Positions 52,937-62,693 are shown, counted from the stretch's first letter. The stretch is 64,000 nt of DNA from Bacillota bacterium (GCA_023400235.1 JAEXFI010000017.1:40725-104724); one strand, 5' to 3'. The notes: generated by a model from the letters alone, not told the origin. A program made the numbers and translations.

Positions 52937-54593
52937 TAATTCCGTGCTGGAATCAGTTGGAAAGGCCGTAAGGGCCGGGGAACTGCCACAACTTGAAATT
53001 GACCAGATTACCATAGAGATTCCCAGAGAAAAAGGTCACGGTGACTTTTCAACAAACATTGCAATGCAGATTACCAAGGTGGCAAAAAAAGCCCCCAGGC
53101 TTATAGCTGAAACCATAATAAAGAACATGGAGCTCACTGGAACTTATATAGTGGAAGTTACCTGCGCCGGACCCGGCTTTATCAATTTTACCCTTGATGC
53201 CAAATACCTTTATGACGCAGTCAGAATAATAAAGGAAGAAAAAGAGCAGTACGGAAGGATAAATGCAGGTAATGGAAAAAAAGTAATGGTGGAGTTTGTA
53301 AGTGCAAATCCCACCGGACCTCTGCACATGGGAAATGCACGGGGCGGAGCCCTTGGAGACTGTATAGCCAGCGTGCTTGATGCTGCAGGCTATGAAGTTA
53401 CCAGAGAATTTCTTATAAACGATGCTGGAAATCAGATAGAAAAGTTTGGTGCTTCACTTGAAGCAAGGTATATCCAGCTTATAAAGGGAGCAGACGCCGT
53501 AGAGTTTCCAGAGGACGGCTACCACGGAGAGGACATAACCGGGCACATGAAGGATTTTGTCGCTGCTAACGGCGACCGGTATATTGATGTGCCTTCCGAG
53601 GAGAGGAAAAAGGTATTTGTGGACTTTGCCCTTCCAAGAAATATTCAGAGAATAAGAGAAGGCCTGGAAAGCTATGGGATTCACTTTGACGTATGGTTTT
53701 CAGAGAAGACCTTGCACAAAAGCGGTGAGGTAATGGAAACCATAGAGCTGCTTAAGAAGAATGACTGTACGGTGGAAAATGACGGGGCCTTGTGGCTTAA
53801 GGGCTCTGTAATCGGAAGTGACAAGGATGAGGTACTTATTAGAAACAACGGTATTCCAACTTATTTTGCCGCCGATATAGCTTACCACAGGAACAAATTT
53901 GAAACCAGGGGCTTTGAATGGGCTATTAATCTATGGGGTGCAGACCATCATGGTCATGTTGCCAGAATGAAGGCTGCCATGGCCGCAATCGGTATAGATC
54001 CGGAAAGGCTGGATGTGGTGCTGTTCCAGCTGGTACGCCTTTACAGAAACGGTGAGATTGCCAGAATGTCCAAGAGAACCGGCAAATCCATTTCATTGAT
54101 GGACCTGGTTGAGGAAGTTGGCAGGGATGGTGTGAGATTTTTCTTTAATACAAAGGCCTCAGGCAGCCATCTTGACTTTGACCTTGACCTGGCTGTAAAG
54201 CAGTCAAATGAAAATCCTGTTTTTTACGTACAGTATGCCCATGCCAGAATATGCAGCATGCTCAAGCTGCTGGAAAGCGAAGGTATAATCATACCTGATA
54301 TAAATGCCACAAGACTTGAACTGCTTGACAAACAGGAGGAACTTGAGCTTATAAAGAAGCTGTCGGAATATCCCGATGAGGTGAGGATATCAGCGGAGAC
54401 ACTTGAGCCCAGCAGGCTCACCCGTTATGTTCAGGAGGTTGCGGCTTCCTTCCACAGCTTCTATACCAACTGCAGAGTTAAAGGTGAGGAGCAGGAGTTA
54501 ATGAAGGCAAGGCTGATTCTGGTGGATTCCACAAGAACGGTAATCAGAAATGTGCTGGATTTGCTCAGTATCAGTGCACCTGAAAGAATGTAA
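52899..54593 (+). CDS. argS: Arginyl-tRNA synthetase
   Basis: 564 residues, class Ia synthetase that charges tRNA-Arg. The HIGH motif reads HMGN (in GPLHMGNARGGALGD, near 144) and the KMSKS counterpart is ARMSKRTGK (near 388). The N-terminal Add-1 domain (about 1-115) that binds the tRNA D-loop and the C-terminal DALR anticodon domain (about 450-564, with CRVKGEEQELMKARL) are both present. AGGAG precedes ATG 52899, within ywiB. Confidence 0.97.
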   Translation: MRNITEEIRQQINNSVLESVGKAVRAGELPQLEIDQITIEIPREKGHGDFSTNIAMQITKVAKKAPRLIAETIIKNMELTGTYIVEVTCAGPGFINFTLDAKYLYDAVRIIKEEKEQYGRINAGNGKKVMVEFVSANPTGPLHMGNARGGALGDCIASVLDAAGYEVTREFLINDAGNQIEKFGASLEARYIQLIKGADAVEFPEDGYHGEDITGHMKDFVAANGDRYIDVPSEERKKVFVDFALPRNIQRIREGLESYGIHFDVWFSEKTLHKSGEVMETIELLKKNDCTVENDGALWLKGSVIGSDKDEVLIRNNGIPTYFAADIAYHRNKFETRGFEWAINLWGADHHGHVARMKAAMAAIGIDPERLDVVLFQLVRLYRNGEIARMSKRTGKSISLMDLVEEVGRDGVRFFFNTKASGSHLDFDLDLAVKQSNENPVFYVQYAHARICSMLKLLESEGIIIPDINATRLELLDKQEELELIKKLSEYPDEVRISAETLEPSRLTRYVQEVAASFHSFYTNCRVKGEEQELMKARLILVDSTRTVIRNVLDLLSISAPERM

Positions 54594-54673
54594 GGCAAAA
54601 ATGCAGAAATAGTTACTATAGGACACACTGACCAAGACTGTTTTGTAAAAAATTAATTTGCAATAATATTACG

Positions 54674-54706
54674 AAAAGGGAATTGCCTGAAGGCATTCCT
54701 TTTTTT
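54674..54706 (+). terminator. Terminator after argS
   Basis: GGAATTGCC pairs with GGCATTCC (one bulged T) around a TGAA loop; the arms extend into A and T runs, and seven or more T follow. Confidence 0.82.
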
Positions 54707-54879
54707 ATATGGTGCGGCCAGCGAAGCTGGAGCACACTTTTTTTATGTTTATGTCCACTAAATAATCTATGCGGCTTTAGCTGGTCTTATATCAGACGAT
54801 AGCCTAAATCCCTTAAATAATGTAAAATAATACAAAAAATAAGGAATTTCATCGAGAAATTATATATAAATTTCAATTA

Positions 54880-54908
54880 TTGTAAAATATTAATAAAAAT
54901 AGTATAAT
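54880..54908 (+). promoter_or_regulatory. SigA-type promoter of the Tad pilus operon
   Basis: TTGTAA (54880-54885), 17 nt, perfect TATAAT (54903-54908). The leader to ATG 55050 is about 135 nt. No terminator was found between this point and the window end, so the Tad genes may form one transcript. Confidence 0.75.
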
Positions 54909-55049
54909 AACTAATAAGTTCAAAGAATAATAATACAATATTGGCTAATATTAGAATTTGAGTAAGTGTTTGCGCAGATTTATTTCTCAATGCATTAAAT
55001 ATTTCAAATTAAGGTTTCTTGTGTATTAAGGTTATTGCGGAGGATATTG

Positions 55050-56384
55050 ATGAAGGTATTATGGGTGTCAAGGGTATCGAATTTACTGACTTCTCAGGAT
55101 ATGCACAAGAATAAAATAGAAATATTAAATGACAGAAAATTGGACACAGACCAGGTAATCCAGTATATTGATGAATACAATCCTGGTATTGACATAATAG
55201 TTATTCACGATGATTATCAAAACTATTTATATGAAAAATCCTTGGAGCATTTAAAAAGAATATTATCGCTTGGAGTCAGCATACTTGTATTTACAAGAGA
55301 CTTCCGGGTTGAGCAATATATTGGGTCCGGTAATCTGGGCTCGGGTGAAATAAAGGTTGTTGTTTATGATCAGATACGTCTGCCCATTAACTTGATGTGC
55401 AATAATATTGAAAAGCTGGCAGTTGCAAAAAAAGGTGAAAGAATACAAGAAGCATCCAAATTAGACGCAAATGAACTCCAAAAGAAAAGCTCTTTTATTG
55501 ACAGATTTAAATTCAGAAACAAGAATAATGAGAAGGCAGAATCGCCGGATAAACTGACAAAACAGTTTGAGTCAATGAGCAGGGGCATAAGCCGGGTAAT
55601 CGCAGTTACCGGGCATCGGGGAAGCGGCTTGACCAGTACGGCAGTGAATTTGGCATGCGAAGCCAATAAGAGAGGGCTAAGTTCAATAATTCTGGATTTA
55701 GATATCAAGTACAGAAGTACCAATATGTATTTTGATAAATTTGCTCAAATAGCATCCAAAGATGAAACCATAAATACATCGTTGATAAAAACACTTGCAA
55801 GACCCCAGGATTACATGACTACTGCATATAATGTCAGGGAAAATCTCTGGCTGTCCACACTTGGATACAACTTTAATGATAATAAGTTAGTAGAGCATTT
55901 CTATACAGGCAGCAAACTTATCGGCCTATTGTCAGTCTTAAGGCATAAATTCAATTTAATAGTCCTCGATGCCCCCATGGACATATTCAGGGAGTTTAGC
56001 GAGGTGTTGATTCATATTGATGTATTTGGGTTATGTGTACCTAATAACTTATATTCTGTCATAAGTACAATTCAGAATATGAATATCTGCTTAGACACTG
56101 AAAAAATTGCATTTCTCAACGCAAAGTCAAAACTGATAGTGACAAAATATAATGCACAATCCAGGTATCAGAACGACATATTCACTGCAAATAAAGTAAG
56201 TGAGGCTCTGACCTCGGGACTTAATGAGTTTTTTACATATGATGTTGATGTGGCAGGTGTTGTGCCGTATGGAAATGATTTTGACAATCAGATAGAGACA
56301 GATATTGCAGTTACTGACACAAATGCCGTCTATGAAGAAAGCTTCGGTAAAATATTATTAAGATTGATGGAGGGAATTCAGTAA
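55050..56384 (+). CDS. TadZ/CpaE-like protein (receiver-like domain + MinD/ParA-like domain)
   Basis: 444 residues. The first about 130 residues resemble an atypical receiver domain (IIVIHDDYQNYLYEKSLEHL), then a charged linker, then a MinD/ParA-type domain (about 180-440). This layout is that of TadZ/CpaE, which place the pilus machine at the pole. The Walker A site is broken: GHRGSGLTS (188-196) instead of GKGGxGKT, with both signature lysines gone. ATG 55050 lies 6 nt after GGAGG; TTG 55035 lies before it. The stop overlaps the next ATG by one base. Confidence 0.78.
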   Translation: MKVLWVSRVSNLLTSQDMHKNKIEILNDRKLDTDQVIQYIDEYNPGIDIIVIHDDYQNYLYEKSLEHLKRILSLGVSILVFTRDFRVEQYIGSGNLGSGEIKVVVYDQIRLPINLMCNNIEKLAVAKKGERIQEASKLDANELQKKSSFIDRFKFRNKNNEKAESPDKLTKQFESMSRGISRVIAVTGHRGSGLTSTAVNLACEANKRGLSSIILDLDIKYRSTNMYFDKFAQIASKDETINTSLIKTLARPQDYMTTAYNVRENLWLSTLGYNFNDNKLVEHFYTGSKLIGLLSVLRHKFNLIVLDAPMDIFREFSEVLIHIDVFGLCVPNNLYSVISTIQNMNICLDTEKIAFLNAKSKLIVTKYNAQSRYQNDIFTANKVSEALTSGLNEFFTYDVDVAGVVPYGNDFDNQIETDIAVTDTNAVYEESFGKILLRLMEGIQ

Positions 56385-57268
56385 TGGATTTAGCCAGTGT
56401 GAAAAGCGTCAGGCCCAACAGGCATATATTAAAAAAAGTTTTATCTGTTTTTCTGAGTATTGCAATCATTGTTATTTCTTATTCTATTATAACCAACGCA
56501 AATAATGAAGCAAAAGAAACCATAGATATATTGCGGGTGAATCAAGAGGATGGCATTCCAGGGTATATTCCGGTAAATGCAAAAAATATAAAAAAATACA
56601 GCATTTTAAAAAAGGAATATTCAAGTGATATGGTTTTAGCCAGCGAAATGGATACCGTCATAAACAGATTCACCAAGTACTACCTGAGAAATAACAGTAT
56701 TTTGTTCAAGGACCAATTTATTAGCGAAAAGCCTAAAAAAAATGAATGGTTATATGACTTGAAAGAAGAGCAGGAGGTTTTGACCTTTCCATATGATTTC
56801 CTTGAATGCGGCGGGGATATTCTAATGCCGGGTGACCGGGTAAGAATCAGGGTGTCCTTTGAGGTGCAGGTACCACGGGGCTCTGCTTCAGACCCATATG
56901 GCATTACTTCTTCGTCCCAGGAGACAGTAAAAAAGACGGAGATACTTTTTGACAGCATAACTGTAAAGGATATGCTTAATTCCAAAAGCCATTCAATATA
57001 TGAGGTTTATAAAGAAGTCTTGAAGCTTGGAGAGGATAAACGGCAGGAGGTTATGAAAAGCAATGATTTTCTCCAGAATATTCAACCGAAGGCTCTTTTG
57101 CTGGAAGGCTCCAAGTCACAAATAGATAATTTTGCAAAATATAATAATCTTTCAAGAGATTCCTTTTTGATTACTATTCTCAGCAGAAGCCAGAGTAATG
57201 TTGTTATAGACCAGTTACCAACTTTGCAAAGAGAGGTGGAATCATGGATAGAGAAAAACAAAAAGTAA
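56384..57268 (+). CDS. CpaB/RcpC-like pilus assembly protein
   Basis: 294 residues. One N-terminal membrane helix (VLSVFLSIAIIVISYSII, about 20-38), then an outside SAF-like domain (GYIPVNAKNIKKYSILKKEY...) and a second beta domain with GGDILMPGDRVRIRV, the pattern seen in CpaB/RcpC. In Gram-negative bacteria CpaB works with the secretin; Gram-positive Tad systems keep CpaB-like proteins without it. It overlaps the next gene by 25 nt. The assignment comes mainly from architecture and context. Confidence 0.7.
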   Translation: MDLASVKSVRPNRHILKKVLSVFLSIAIIVISYSIITNANNEAKETIDILRVNQEDGIPGYIPVNAKNIKKYSILKKEYSSDMVLASEMDTVINRFTKYYLRNNSILFKDQFISEKPKKNEWLYDLKEEQEVLTFPYDFLECGGDILMPGDRVRIRVSFEVQVPRGSASDPYGITSSSQETVKKTEILFDSITVKDMLNSKSHSIYEVYKEVLKLGEDKRQEVMKSNDFLQNIQPKALLLEGSKSQIDNFAKYNNLSRDSFLITILSRSQSNVVIDQLPTLQREVESWIEKNKK

Positions 57269-58068
57269 ATGCAATATTACATAAAATCTCATCAAGGGAG
57301 CTAATAGGTGCTGAGCTTCAGGATAACAAGCTGATGTATAGCATCGTAGGATTCTTACCTGTAAGTGATTCCTGTGACAATTCACTGATCATAAGCAATT
57401 TGGGGTACCTTCTGGCAGAAAAAGGGCTAAATACATGTATTGTTGACTTTAAAGTATTCTACCCCAACCTGTATCAATTTTTAGATGTAAAACCAAAGGA
57501 TAGAGGGAATGGGCTTATAAAGGTACTAAGAAGTGATAAGGTGGATTTCAGGGAGGAAATTGCTTCAACAAAATATGATAAATTATTTTTGTTATCTCCA
57601 AGTCCTCAAGACCTGATGGAAGAATATTTTGACTTTGATTTTCAGAGTATTGAAAGAGTTATATCCGTGCTGAAGGAAATGTTTGATATTGTTCTTATGG
57701 ATATACCCAACAATCCTCCGCTGGAATTTTGCCTGGCTGCAATGAAGTATTGTCATATAGGTTTTTTTACAGCGACTGAAAGAATTGATGCGGCCAGCAG
57801 CATGGTCAAGCTTTTGGAGTATGCGGCGTCAGTGGGAATAAGTACCGCGAAATTTACGAGGGTTATATTAATGAATTTACTGGATCTGAATTTTGATTAT
57901 AAAATAATCTCAGACATGGGCTTTACCATTATTGCGGCTTTGCCGCAGGTGAAGGAAGCTGTTGCCAAAGCCTTGGAGGGCAAGCTTTATTTAAAGGATG
58001 CATCCATTATTAACAAGTACTTTATCAGGGAGTTGAGAAGGCTTGCTGATGTACTTGCAAATCAATAA
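57244..58068 (+). CDS. Second ParA/MinD-like protein without Walker A
   Basis: 274 residues. The fold pattern of the MinD/ParA family is visible (YSIVGFLPVSDSCDNSLIIS..., CIVDFKVFYPNLYQFLDV, FDIVLMDIPNNPPLEFCLAA), but the P-loop stretch VGFLPVSDSCDNS has no GK(T/S) at all. It is therefore probably a pseudo-ATPase that pairs with the TadZ-like protein upstream. GAGAGGTGG precedes the ATG, inside the cpaB-like gene. Confidence 0.68.
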   Translation: MDREKQKVNAILHKISSRELIGAELQDNKLMYSIVGFLPVSDSCDNSLIISNLGYLLAEKGLNTCIVDFKVFYPNLYQFLDVKPKDRGNGLIKVLRSDKVDFREEIASTKYDKLFLLSPSPQDLMEEYFDFDFQSIERVISVLKEMFDIVLMDIPNNPPLEFCLAAMKYCHIGFFTATERIDAASSMVKLLEYAASVGISTAKFTRVILMNLLDLNFDYKIISDMGFTIIAALPQVKEAVAKALEGKLYLKDASIINKYFIRELRRLADVLANQ

Positions 58069-58082
58069 CTGGAGGAAGTTAT

Positions 58083-59552
58083 ATGCTTGATCGCGGAAAA
58101 ATAAGTGATATGCAGCAGAGGTTTGCTCATCAGGTAACTGAAGGTAAAAATGATTCTGATGAAATAAAAAACAAGTTTACTACGATTCACTTTGATGAAG
58201 CACTTGAGCTGTGTCAGAAGTATATTACCAAAGTTGCGTCAAATATTTTCAGAAGAGAGAGTGAACCGGCAAAAAAGAGGGCCATGACTCAAAAATATAT
58301 ACATGAATTCGTTGACTCTCAAAAGCCATCTGTAGAAGGTTACTCGGATATCAAGGAATTGAAGCATGCCCTTGTTAATGAGATTACGCACTATGGCCCC
58401 ATAACAAAGGCTATGGAGGACCCGGTAATTGATGAAATAAGGGCTAACGGTCCCAACCAGATATTTGTTGAAAGCGGTGGTAAAACTCTGCTTTGGGAGC
58501 AGGAGTTTAATGACAGAGAGCATATGGAAAGGATTATTTCCAAGCTAATCGGAGTATCAAAGGTAAGACTCACACCTAAAATACCTATGGTCAATGCTCG
58601 AACAATAGAGGGTTACAGAGTAAATGCCACCCATGCGGAAATATCTCCCTATGATGTTCCGGCCTTTGTAATAAGAAAGTTCAGCAAAAAAAGTATAACA
58701 CCTGAAATAATGATAAAAAATGAATCCTTTTCAGCAAACATGTTTAAGCTCTTATCGCTTATTCCAAAGGCAGATTTGTCCTGGATAACCGTGGGACCTA
58801 CAGGAAGCGGTAAAACTACGCTTAACGAAATACTGGTAAAGGAGATAAATCCATTATCCAGGATTATAACCATTGAAAATCCTTCTGAAATGAGATTGAT
58901 TCAAAGAGAGGGCGGAAGTGACCATGGGAGAGTAATAAATGATGTGCTCCAGTATGAGTCTGTACCAGACGAGGATGATGCAAGCCCGGCTACTATGGAA
59001 AACCTGCTTATAAATGCAATGAGACAGTCTCCCCACTGGATTGGTCCGGGAGAATTAAGAACCCCGGGAGAATTTGCAACTGCATTAAGAGCAGCGCAGA
59101 CAGGACACTTCTTTTTTACAACGCTTCATGCAGAAGGAGACAAGGAGGCAATATACCGTTTTCTGACGGCATATCTTATGGTTTCCAATGAACCTGCCGA
59201 GCTGGCTCTCAGAAATATTTGCAGTGCTGTTAAATTTATTATTTTCCAGGAAAAGCTGGCGGACGGAACAAGAAAGGTTATGTCCATATCAGAGGTCTTG
59301 GGCTCGGACGGACTGGAGCCTGTGGTTAATCCAATATATAAGTTCGTATGTGAGGACGTTATTGAGGAAGAAGGGACTCATAAGGTTTTAAGTATAATAG
59401 GAAGGCACAAGAGGGTTGGCACGCTGTCGGAGAAAATCCAGCAAAGCATGCTCAAAGCAGGTATTAAAAAAAGCAGATTTGATTTTTTAACATCTGATAT
59501 CAATGAACAGGAGCACGAGGTTTATAGCTATGGACACAAATTTAATTTTTAG
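58083..59552 (+). CDS. cpaF: TadA/CpaF-type secretion ATPase
   Basis: 489 residues. Hexameric ATPase that powers Tad pilus assembly. N-terminal helical domain (to about 100), then the ring domain with MVNARTIEGYRVNATHAE, Walker A GPTGSGKTT (about 238-246), an Asp/Glu-rich insertion near VPDEDDASPA, a Walker B region PHWIGPGELRTPGE and the His-box TGHFFFTTLHAEGD. GELR replaces the usual GEVR, and GP replaces the typical hydrophobic IV before it. It is the only intact ATPase of the locus. TGGAGGAAG precedes the ATG. Confidence 0.93.
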   Translation: MLDRGKISDMQQRFAHQVTEGKNDSDEIKNKFTTIHFDEALELCQKYITKVASNIFRRESEPAKKRAMTQKYIHEFVDSQKPSVEGYSDIKELKHALVNEITHYGPITKAMEDPVIDEIRANGPNQIFVESGGKTLLWEQEFNDREHMERIISKLIGVSKVRLTPKIPMVNARTIEGYRVNATHAEISPYDVPAFVIRKFSKKSITPEIMIKNESFSANMFKLLSLIPKADLSWITVGPTGSGKTTLNEILVKEINPLSRIITIENPSEMRLIQREGGSDHGRVINDVLQYESVPDEDDASPATMENLLINAMRQSPHWIGPGELRTPGEFATALRAAQTGHFFFTTLHAEGDKEAIYRFLTAYLMVSNEPAELALRNICSAVKFIIFQEKLADGTRKVMSISEVLGSDGLEPVVNPIYKFVCEDVIEEEGTHKVLSIIGRHKRVGTLSEKIQQSMLKAGIKKSRFDFLTSDINEQEHEVYSYGHKFNF

Positions 59553-60513
59553 CCTGTTGATCGGCTTTGGTGTATTTATCACCTTCAACTCAATATTTGA
59601 AATTCACTTTGTCAAAGATGCTGTAGACAGGATAATTGATATTATGGACACGCTGGCGGAACATCTGGGCAGGTATAATACAAAAAGATATATTGACAGA
59701 ATTAAAAAGGATAGAATTGTAAAGCAAAAAAACAATATTATTTTAAAGTACAACAGGCTGGTTGAAGGGCTTATAATTGACTTTAATCTGCCCGTGACGC
59801 TAGAAAGCTTTACATCTATATTATGTATCATATTTGTTATTATAACTTTGGTTATTATTATGTTTATTCAAAATGTGACTATGTCGGTAGTCCTTACAAT
59901 ATCAATTTTCATAGGGTTTCTTACATATTTTGTAATGCAGTCCAAGCTTATCAAGGCACAGAGCCTGGAGGACATAATGGATGCGGAGGATATAATCTGC
60001 CCTCTTGCCCGGGATGGAGTACTGGTGGCAATTAAGAAGGTTATGGAAAGTGATGAGTACATAAGCCCCAATATCAGGCCGTATTTTCAGCAGTTCATAG
60101 ATAATTGCGAAAATAACGGCTACTCCTTCAAGCAGGCTATCCTGCTTTTAAATAAACAGCTGGGGCCTGCTTTTGACAATTTTACAAAAAAAGCGATTGT
60201 TTTTGAATATAACGAGAGAAAGGGCATGGCGGACATATTCCTGGACATAGTGGATGAAAATGCGGTACTTAGGGATATAAATGCCAGAAAGGATAGAATA
60301 TTCAGAAAAATGAACAGGGATTTTCTTATGAAAACCTTGATTATACTGCTATTTTTCTTATATGCCCTTTCGGTATCTGAATTCAGAAGCTTTATGATAT
60401 TTACTGATGTTGGAAGGATTATTAATATTGGTATGATCAGCATAATTTGCATAAGCTTTGCACGGTGCCAGGCCTTGCAGGGAAATCTGGGACAGGGAGA
60501 TGATAAAAATTGA
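59530..60513 (+). CDS. tadB: TadB-like inner membrane protein
   Basis: 327 residues with hydrophobic segments near 1-20, two in the middle (about 105-150, FTSILCIIFVIITLVIIMFI) and two at the C-terminus (about 270-315). The cytoplasmic segment with GYSFKQAILLLNKQLGPAFD and NERKGMADIFLDI resembles the type II secretion F domain. I chose ATG 59530, which overlaps cpaF by 23 nt; ATG 59503 would add a polar extension before the first helix. Confidence 0.75.
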   Translation: MDTNLIFSLLIGFGVFITFNSIFEIHFVKDAVDRIIDIMDTLAEHLGRYNTKRYIDRIKKDRIVKQKNNIILKYNRLVEGLIIDFNLPVTLESFTSILCIIFVIITLVIIMFIQNVTMSVVLTISIFIGFLTYFVMQSKLIKAQSLEDIMDAEDIICPLARDGVLVAIKKVMESDEYISPNIRPYFQQFIDNCENNGYSFKQAILLLNKQLGPAFDNFTKKAIVFEYNERKGMADIFLDIVDENAVLRDINARKDRIFRKMNRDFLMKTLIILLFFLYALSVSEFRSFMIFTDVGRIINIGMISIICISFARCQALQGNLGQGDDKN

Positions 60514-61391
60514 TTGTATTTGCGAAGCTCAGTGCTTTGATTTCAATAATCTACCTTATAAAAGTATTTTTATATCCTGTATACCGCCCGGTGAGCAATA
60601 AGCAAAAAAAGCAATCCAGAATGTATTCCAGAAATAAGAAAAAAGAAGAGTTCAATAAAAAGATTAAGGTTTTGAAAAAGAATATCGCAGGGCAATATGT
60701 AAAAAATCTTATCAGCAACAGTGAAAGAACCCGGTATAAAAAAATTATTGACAGGCTGGATTTAACCATTAAGCCTGAAGAAATCAGATTGGAGCAAATA
60801 CTTTATTCAGCAGGGGCTGTGTTGCTGACGGCAATAATACTCAGCGGGAACAGGCTGCTGGGGTGCTGTGCGGCAATACTGATTTTTCTTGGGTGGATTT
60901 ATCCAATCAGTGAGATGGAGAAAAAGATTGAAGCAAAAAATAAAAATATCTCTTTGGATTTTCCGGCATTTTACAGTATGGTATATTACCAGTACTCAAA
61001 GTCCGTGAATATTTACCTTGCAGATGTAATCAAGGACTACCTGCCAAATGCCAATAGAGATATGGCAGAAGAATTGGGAGTAATGCTGGACAACTGTGAA
61101 TACGGGGAAGGCTTTGCCTTGAAGCAGATGAAAAAAAGAATTCCCATTCATTACGTTATCAAATTCTGTGACATAATGGAAACCCGTTTAAATGGTTATG
61201 ATAATATTTCCCAAATGACATATCTGAAAAATGAGATGGACCAATTCAGGATAAAATTTCTGGAGGATGAACTGATAAAACGTGAAAGAAATAACTCCAG
61301 AATTCAGCTTGTACTGATAGGGGTCTTGATAGTATATATAATTATTTATTATTTGTTTATGATTCTAACATCCTTAGAGATGTTTCAATAA
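60510..61391 (+). CDS. tadC: TadC-like inner membrane protein
   Basis: 293 residues. A hydrophobic N-terminus, a basic region (30-60), paired helices (about 95-130, LLTAIILSGNRLLGCCAAIL), a cytoplasmic domain with YYQYSKSVNIYLADVIKDYL and EYGEGFALKQMKKRI, and a final helix (LIGVLIVYIIIYYLFMIL). The pairing with the preceding tadB-like gene fits TadBC. TTG 60510 overlaps the previous stop (TTGA), with GGGAGATG upstream. Confidence 0.75.
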   Translation: MIVFAKLSALISIIYLIKVFLYPVYRPVSNKQKKQSRMYSRNKKKEEFNKKIKVLKKNIAGQYVKNLISNSERTRYKKIIDRLDLTIKPEEIRLEQILYSAGAVLLTAIILSGNRLLGCCAAILIFLGWIYPISEMEKKIEAKNKNISLDFPAFYSMVYYQYSKSVNIYLADVIKDYLPNANRDMAEELGVMLDNCEYGEGFALKQMKKRIPIHYVIKFCDIMETRLNGYDNISQMTYLKNEMDQFRIKFLEDELIKRERNNSRIQLVLIGVLIVYIIIYYLFMILTSLEMFQ

Positions 61392-61419
61392 AAAATAAAG
61401 GAAAACAGGGGGTACTATT

Positions 61420-61647
61420 ATGAAAAAGATTAAAAGGTCTGAAGCTGTAAAAGAGATTGGCAGGAGAGGAAGCTTAAAGGATATTTTGAATAATGAACGA
61501 GGAGATATCGGTGTTAAGGAAATTGCCATAACTGTGGCTGTAATAGTTATACTCGGCTTCGTCATCGCTGCCTTCAAAGACAAGATGCCTACCTTTGTAC
61601 AGGATATATGGAATATGTTCAAAGAAAAAATAGATGCTATAAAATAG
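61420..61647 (+). CDS. Flp-like pilin candidate
   Basis: 75 residues: a basic leader of about 28 residues, then RGDIGVKEIAITVAVIVILG, a single membrane helix and a short amphipathic tail. The glycine-containing junction followed by a Glu and a hydrophobic stretch resembles the processing site of type IVb/Flp prepilins, though Glu lies at +6 after RG instead of the usual +5. No prepilin peptidase is in the window. GGGGG lies before the ATG. Confidence 0.68.
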   Translation: MKKIKRSEAVKEIGRRGSLKDILNNERGDIGVKEIAITVAVIVILGFVIAAFKDKMPTFVQDIWNMFKEKIDAIK

Positions 61648-61661
61648 GGTGGTAGTGTGGT

Positions 61662-62165
61662 ATGAAGACAATAGCAAGGGGGCTGGTCATTTCAATAGTG
61701 GTTGCAGTCTGCATAATGATATTTACAAAGTTTATTTACTTTTTTCCCTGGTACATGACCTTGGTCATGGAGACCTTTAATGTTTCCCAGACTGCCGCCA
61801 CATATAATTATATGCCGGAAACTGAGTACGAGGATGCACTCCACAGGTTAAGGGATTATCCCTTTTTTGAGGACAGGCCGTATGATGTATCCATTGAGAT
61901 TAAAAATGCCAGCGGTGACAGTGCGGTGGGGCTGGATGACCCGACCGACTATAACCAGGATACGCAGAATGATACTACAAAGCCTTACAGACAAAAGGGA
62001 GAACCAATCACCGTAACTGTCAGTGCATCATATCCCTTTGAAATAGAGCTGTGGGGGAAAATAATAAACAAGGATAATATTCTCAGGCTGGACATACCGG
62101 TTACATTTACTTTAAAAACCGTAGGGCTTAAGCACTACAAGGATTGGGACTATTATTCTGATTAA
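61662..62165 (+). CDS. Small membrane-anchored protein of the Tad locus
   Basis: 167 residues: one N-terminal helix (GLVISIVVAVCIMIFTKFIY) and an outside domain with two beta-rich parts (VSIEIKNASGD; GEPITVTVSASYPFEIELWG). I do not recognise the family. Its place between the pilin candidate and a TadE-like gene suggests a minor pilin or assembly factor. The start follows GGTGGTAGTGTGGT, a weak site. Confidence 0.6.
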   Translation: MKTIARGLVISIVVAVCIMIFTKFIYFFPWYMTLVMETFNVSQTAATYNYMPETEYEDALHRLRDYPFFEDRPYDVSIEIKNASGDSAVGLDDPTDYNQDTQNDTTKPYRQKGEPITVTVSASYPFEIELWGKIINKDNILRLDIPVTFTLKTVGLKHYKDWDYYSD

Positions 62166-62179
62166 GCAGGGTTGATATT

Positions 62180-62680
62180 ATGAGGAGTATTGCATTTGGG
62201 TTGGTAATGGTTGTACTGCTATCCTTCCTGGTGGTGCCTTTGGTGGAGGTGGCCTGTCTGATGAGGGAAAAGGTCATTGTGTCCACTGCTGTGTCAAACT
62301 CATGCCGTTCAGCCAAGGATACCAGCTTGAGGGAAGAGGCAATGCAGGATTTGGATGCGGTTGTTGATAAGAAGAGGTTTATGGAGTATTATGCGGACAC
62401 TTTCTGCAAAATATTAAATTTGGACGTAGCCGCTATGGATGTTGCAGGCGGTGTTATAAACTTTACTTCAAAGGATGGAAGATATAATAATTTTTTGGTA
62501 ATCGTCCAAACTGCGGATTCAATAGATTTATCGGAGCAGACAGTATCAAGGGCTGATATAAGGGTTGAATCGGTTTATAAATTTAAGACAAAATACCTGC
62601 AGTTGGCTGAGAGAGCTTATCCAGATTTGTCATATAAGCTTACTGCAAAAAGAAGTTTAGATTTAAGTGTTAAAAATTAA
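62180..62680 (+). CDS. TadE-like pseudopilin candidate
   Basis: 166 residues: N-terminal helix (FGLVMVVLLSFLVVPLVEVA) with a Glu inside the hydrophobic segment, then a globular region with no known enzyme motif. This layout suits TadE/TadF minor pilins, but resemblance is too weak for a firm name. The gene lies 14 nt after the previous one. Confidence 0.55.
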   Translation: MRSIAFGLVMVVLLSFLVVPLVEVACLMREKVIVSTAVSNSCRSAKDTSLREEAMQDLDAVVDKKRFMEYYADTFCKILNLDVAAMDVAGGVINFTSKDGRYNNFLVIVQTADSIDLSEQTVSRADIRVESVYKFKTKYLQLAERAYPDLSYKLTAKRSLDLSVKN

Positions 62681-62693
62681 AGAGGTATTAAGC

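Larger units (their letters stand above)
54594..55049 (+). other. Intergenic region before the Tad locus
   Basis: 456 bp, very AT-rich from 54780. Holds the argS terminator and a SigA promoter (54880-54908). No gene seen. A small AATATT...AATATT symmetry occurs in the leader. Confidence 0.75.
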
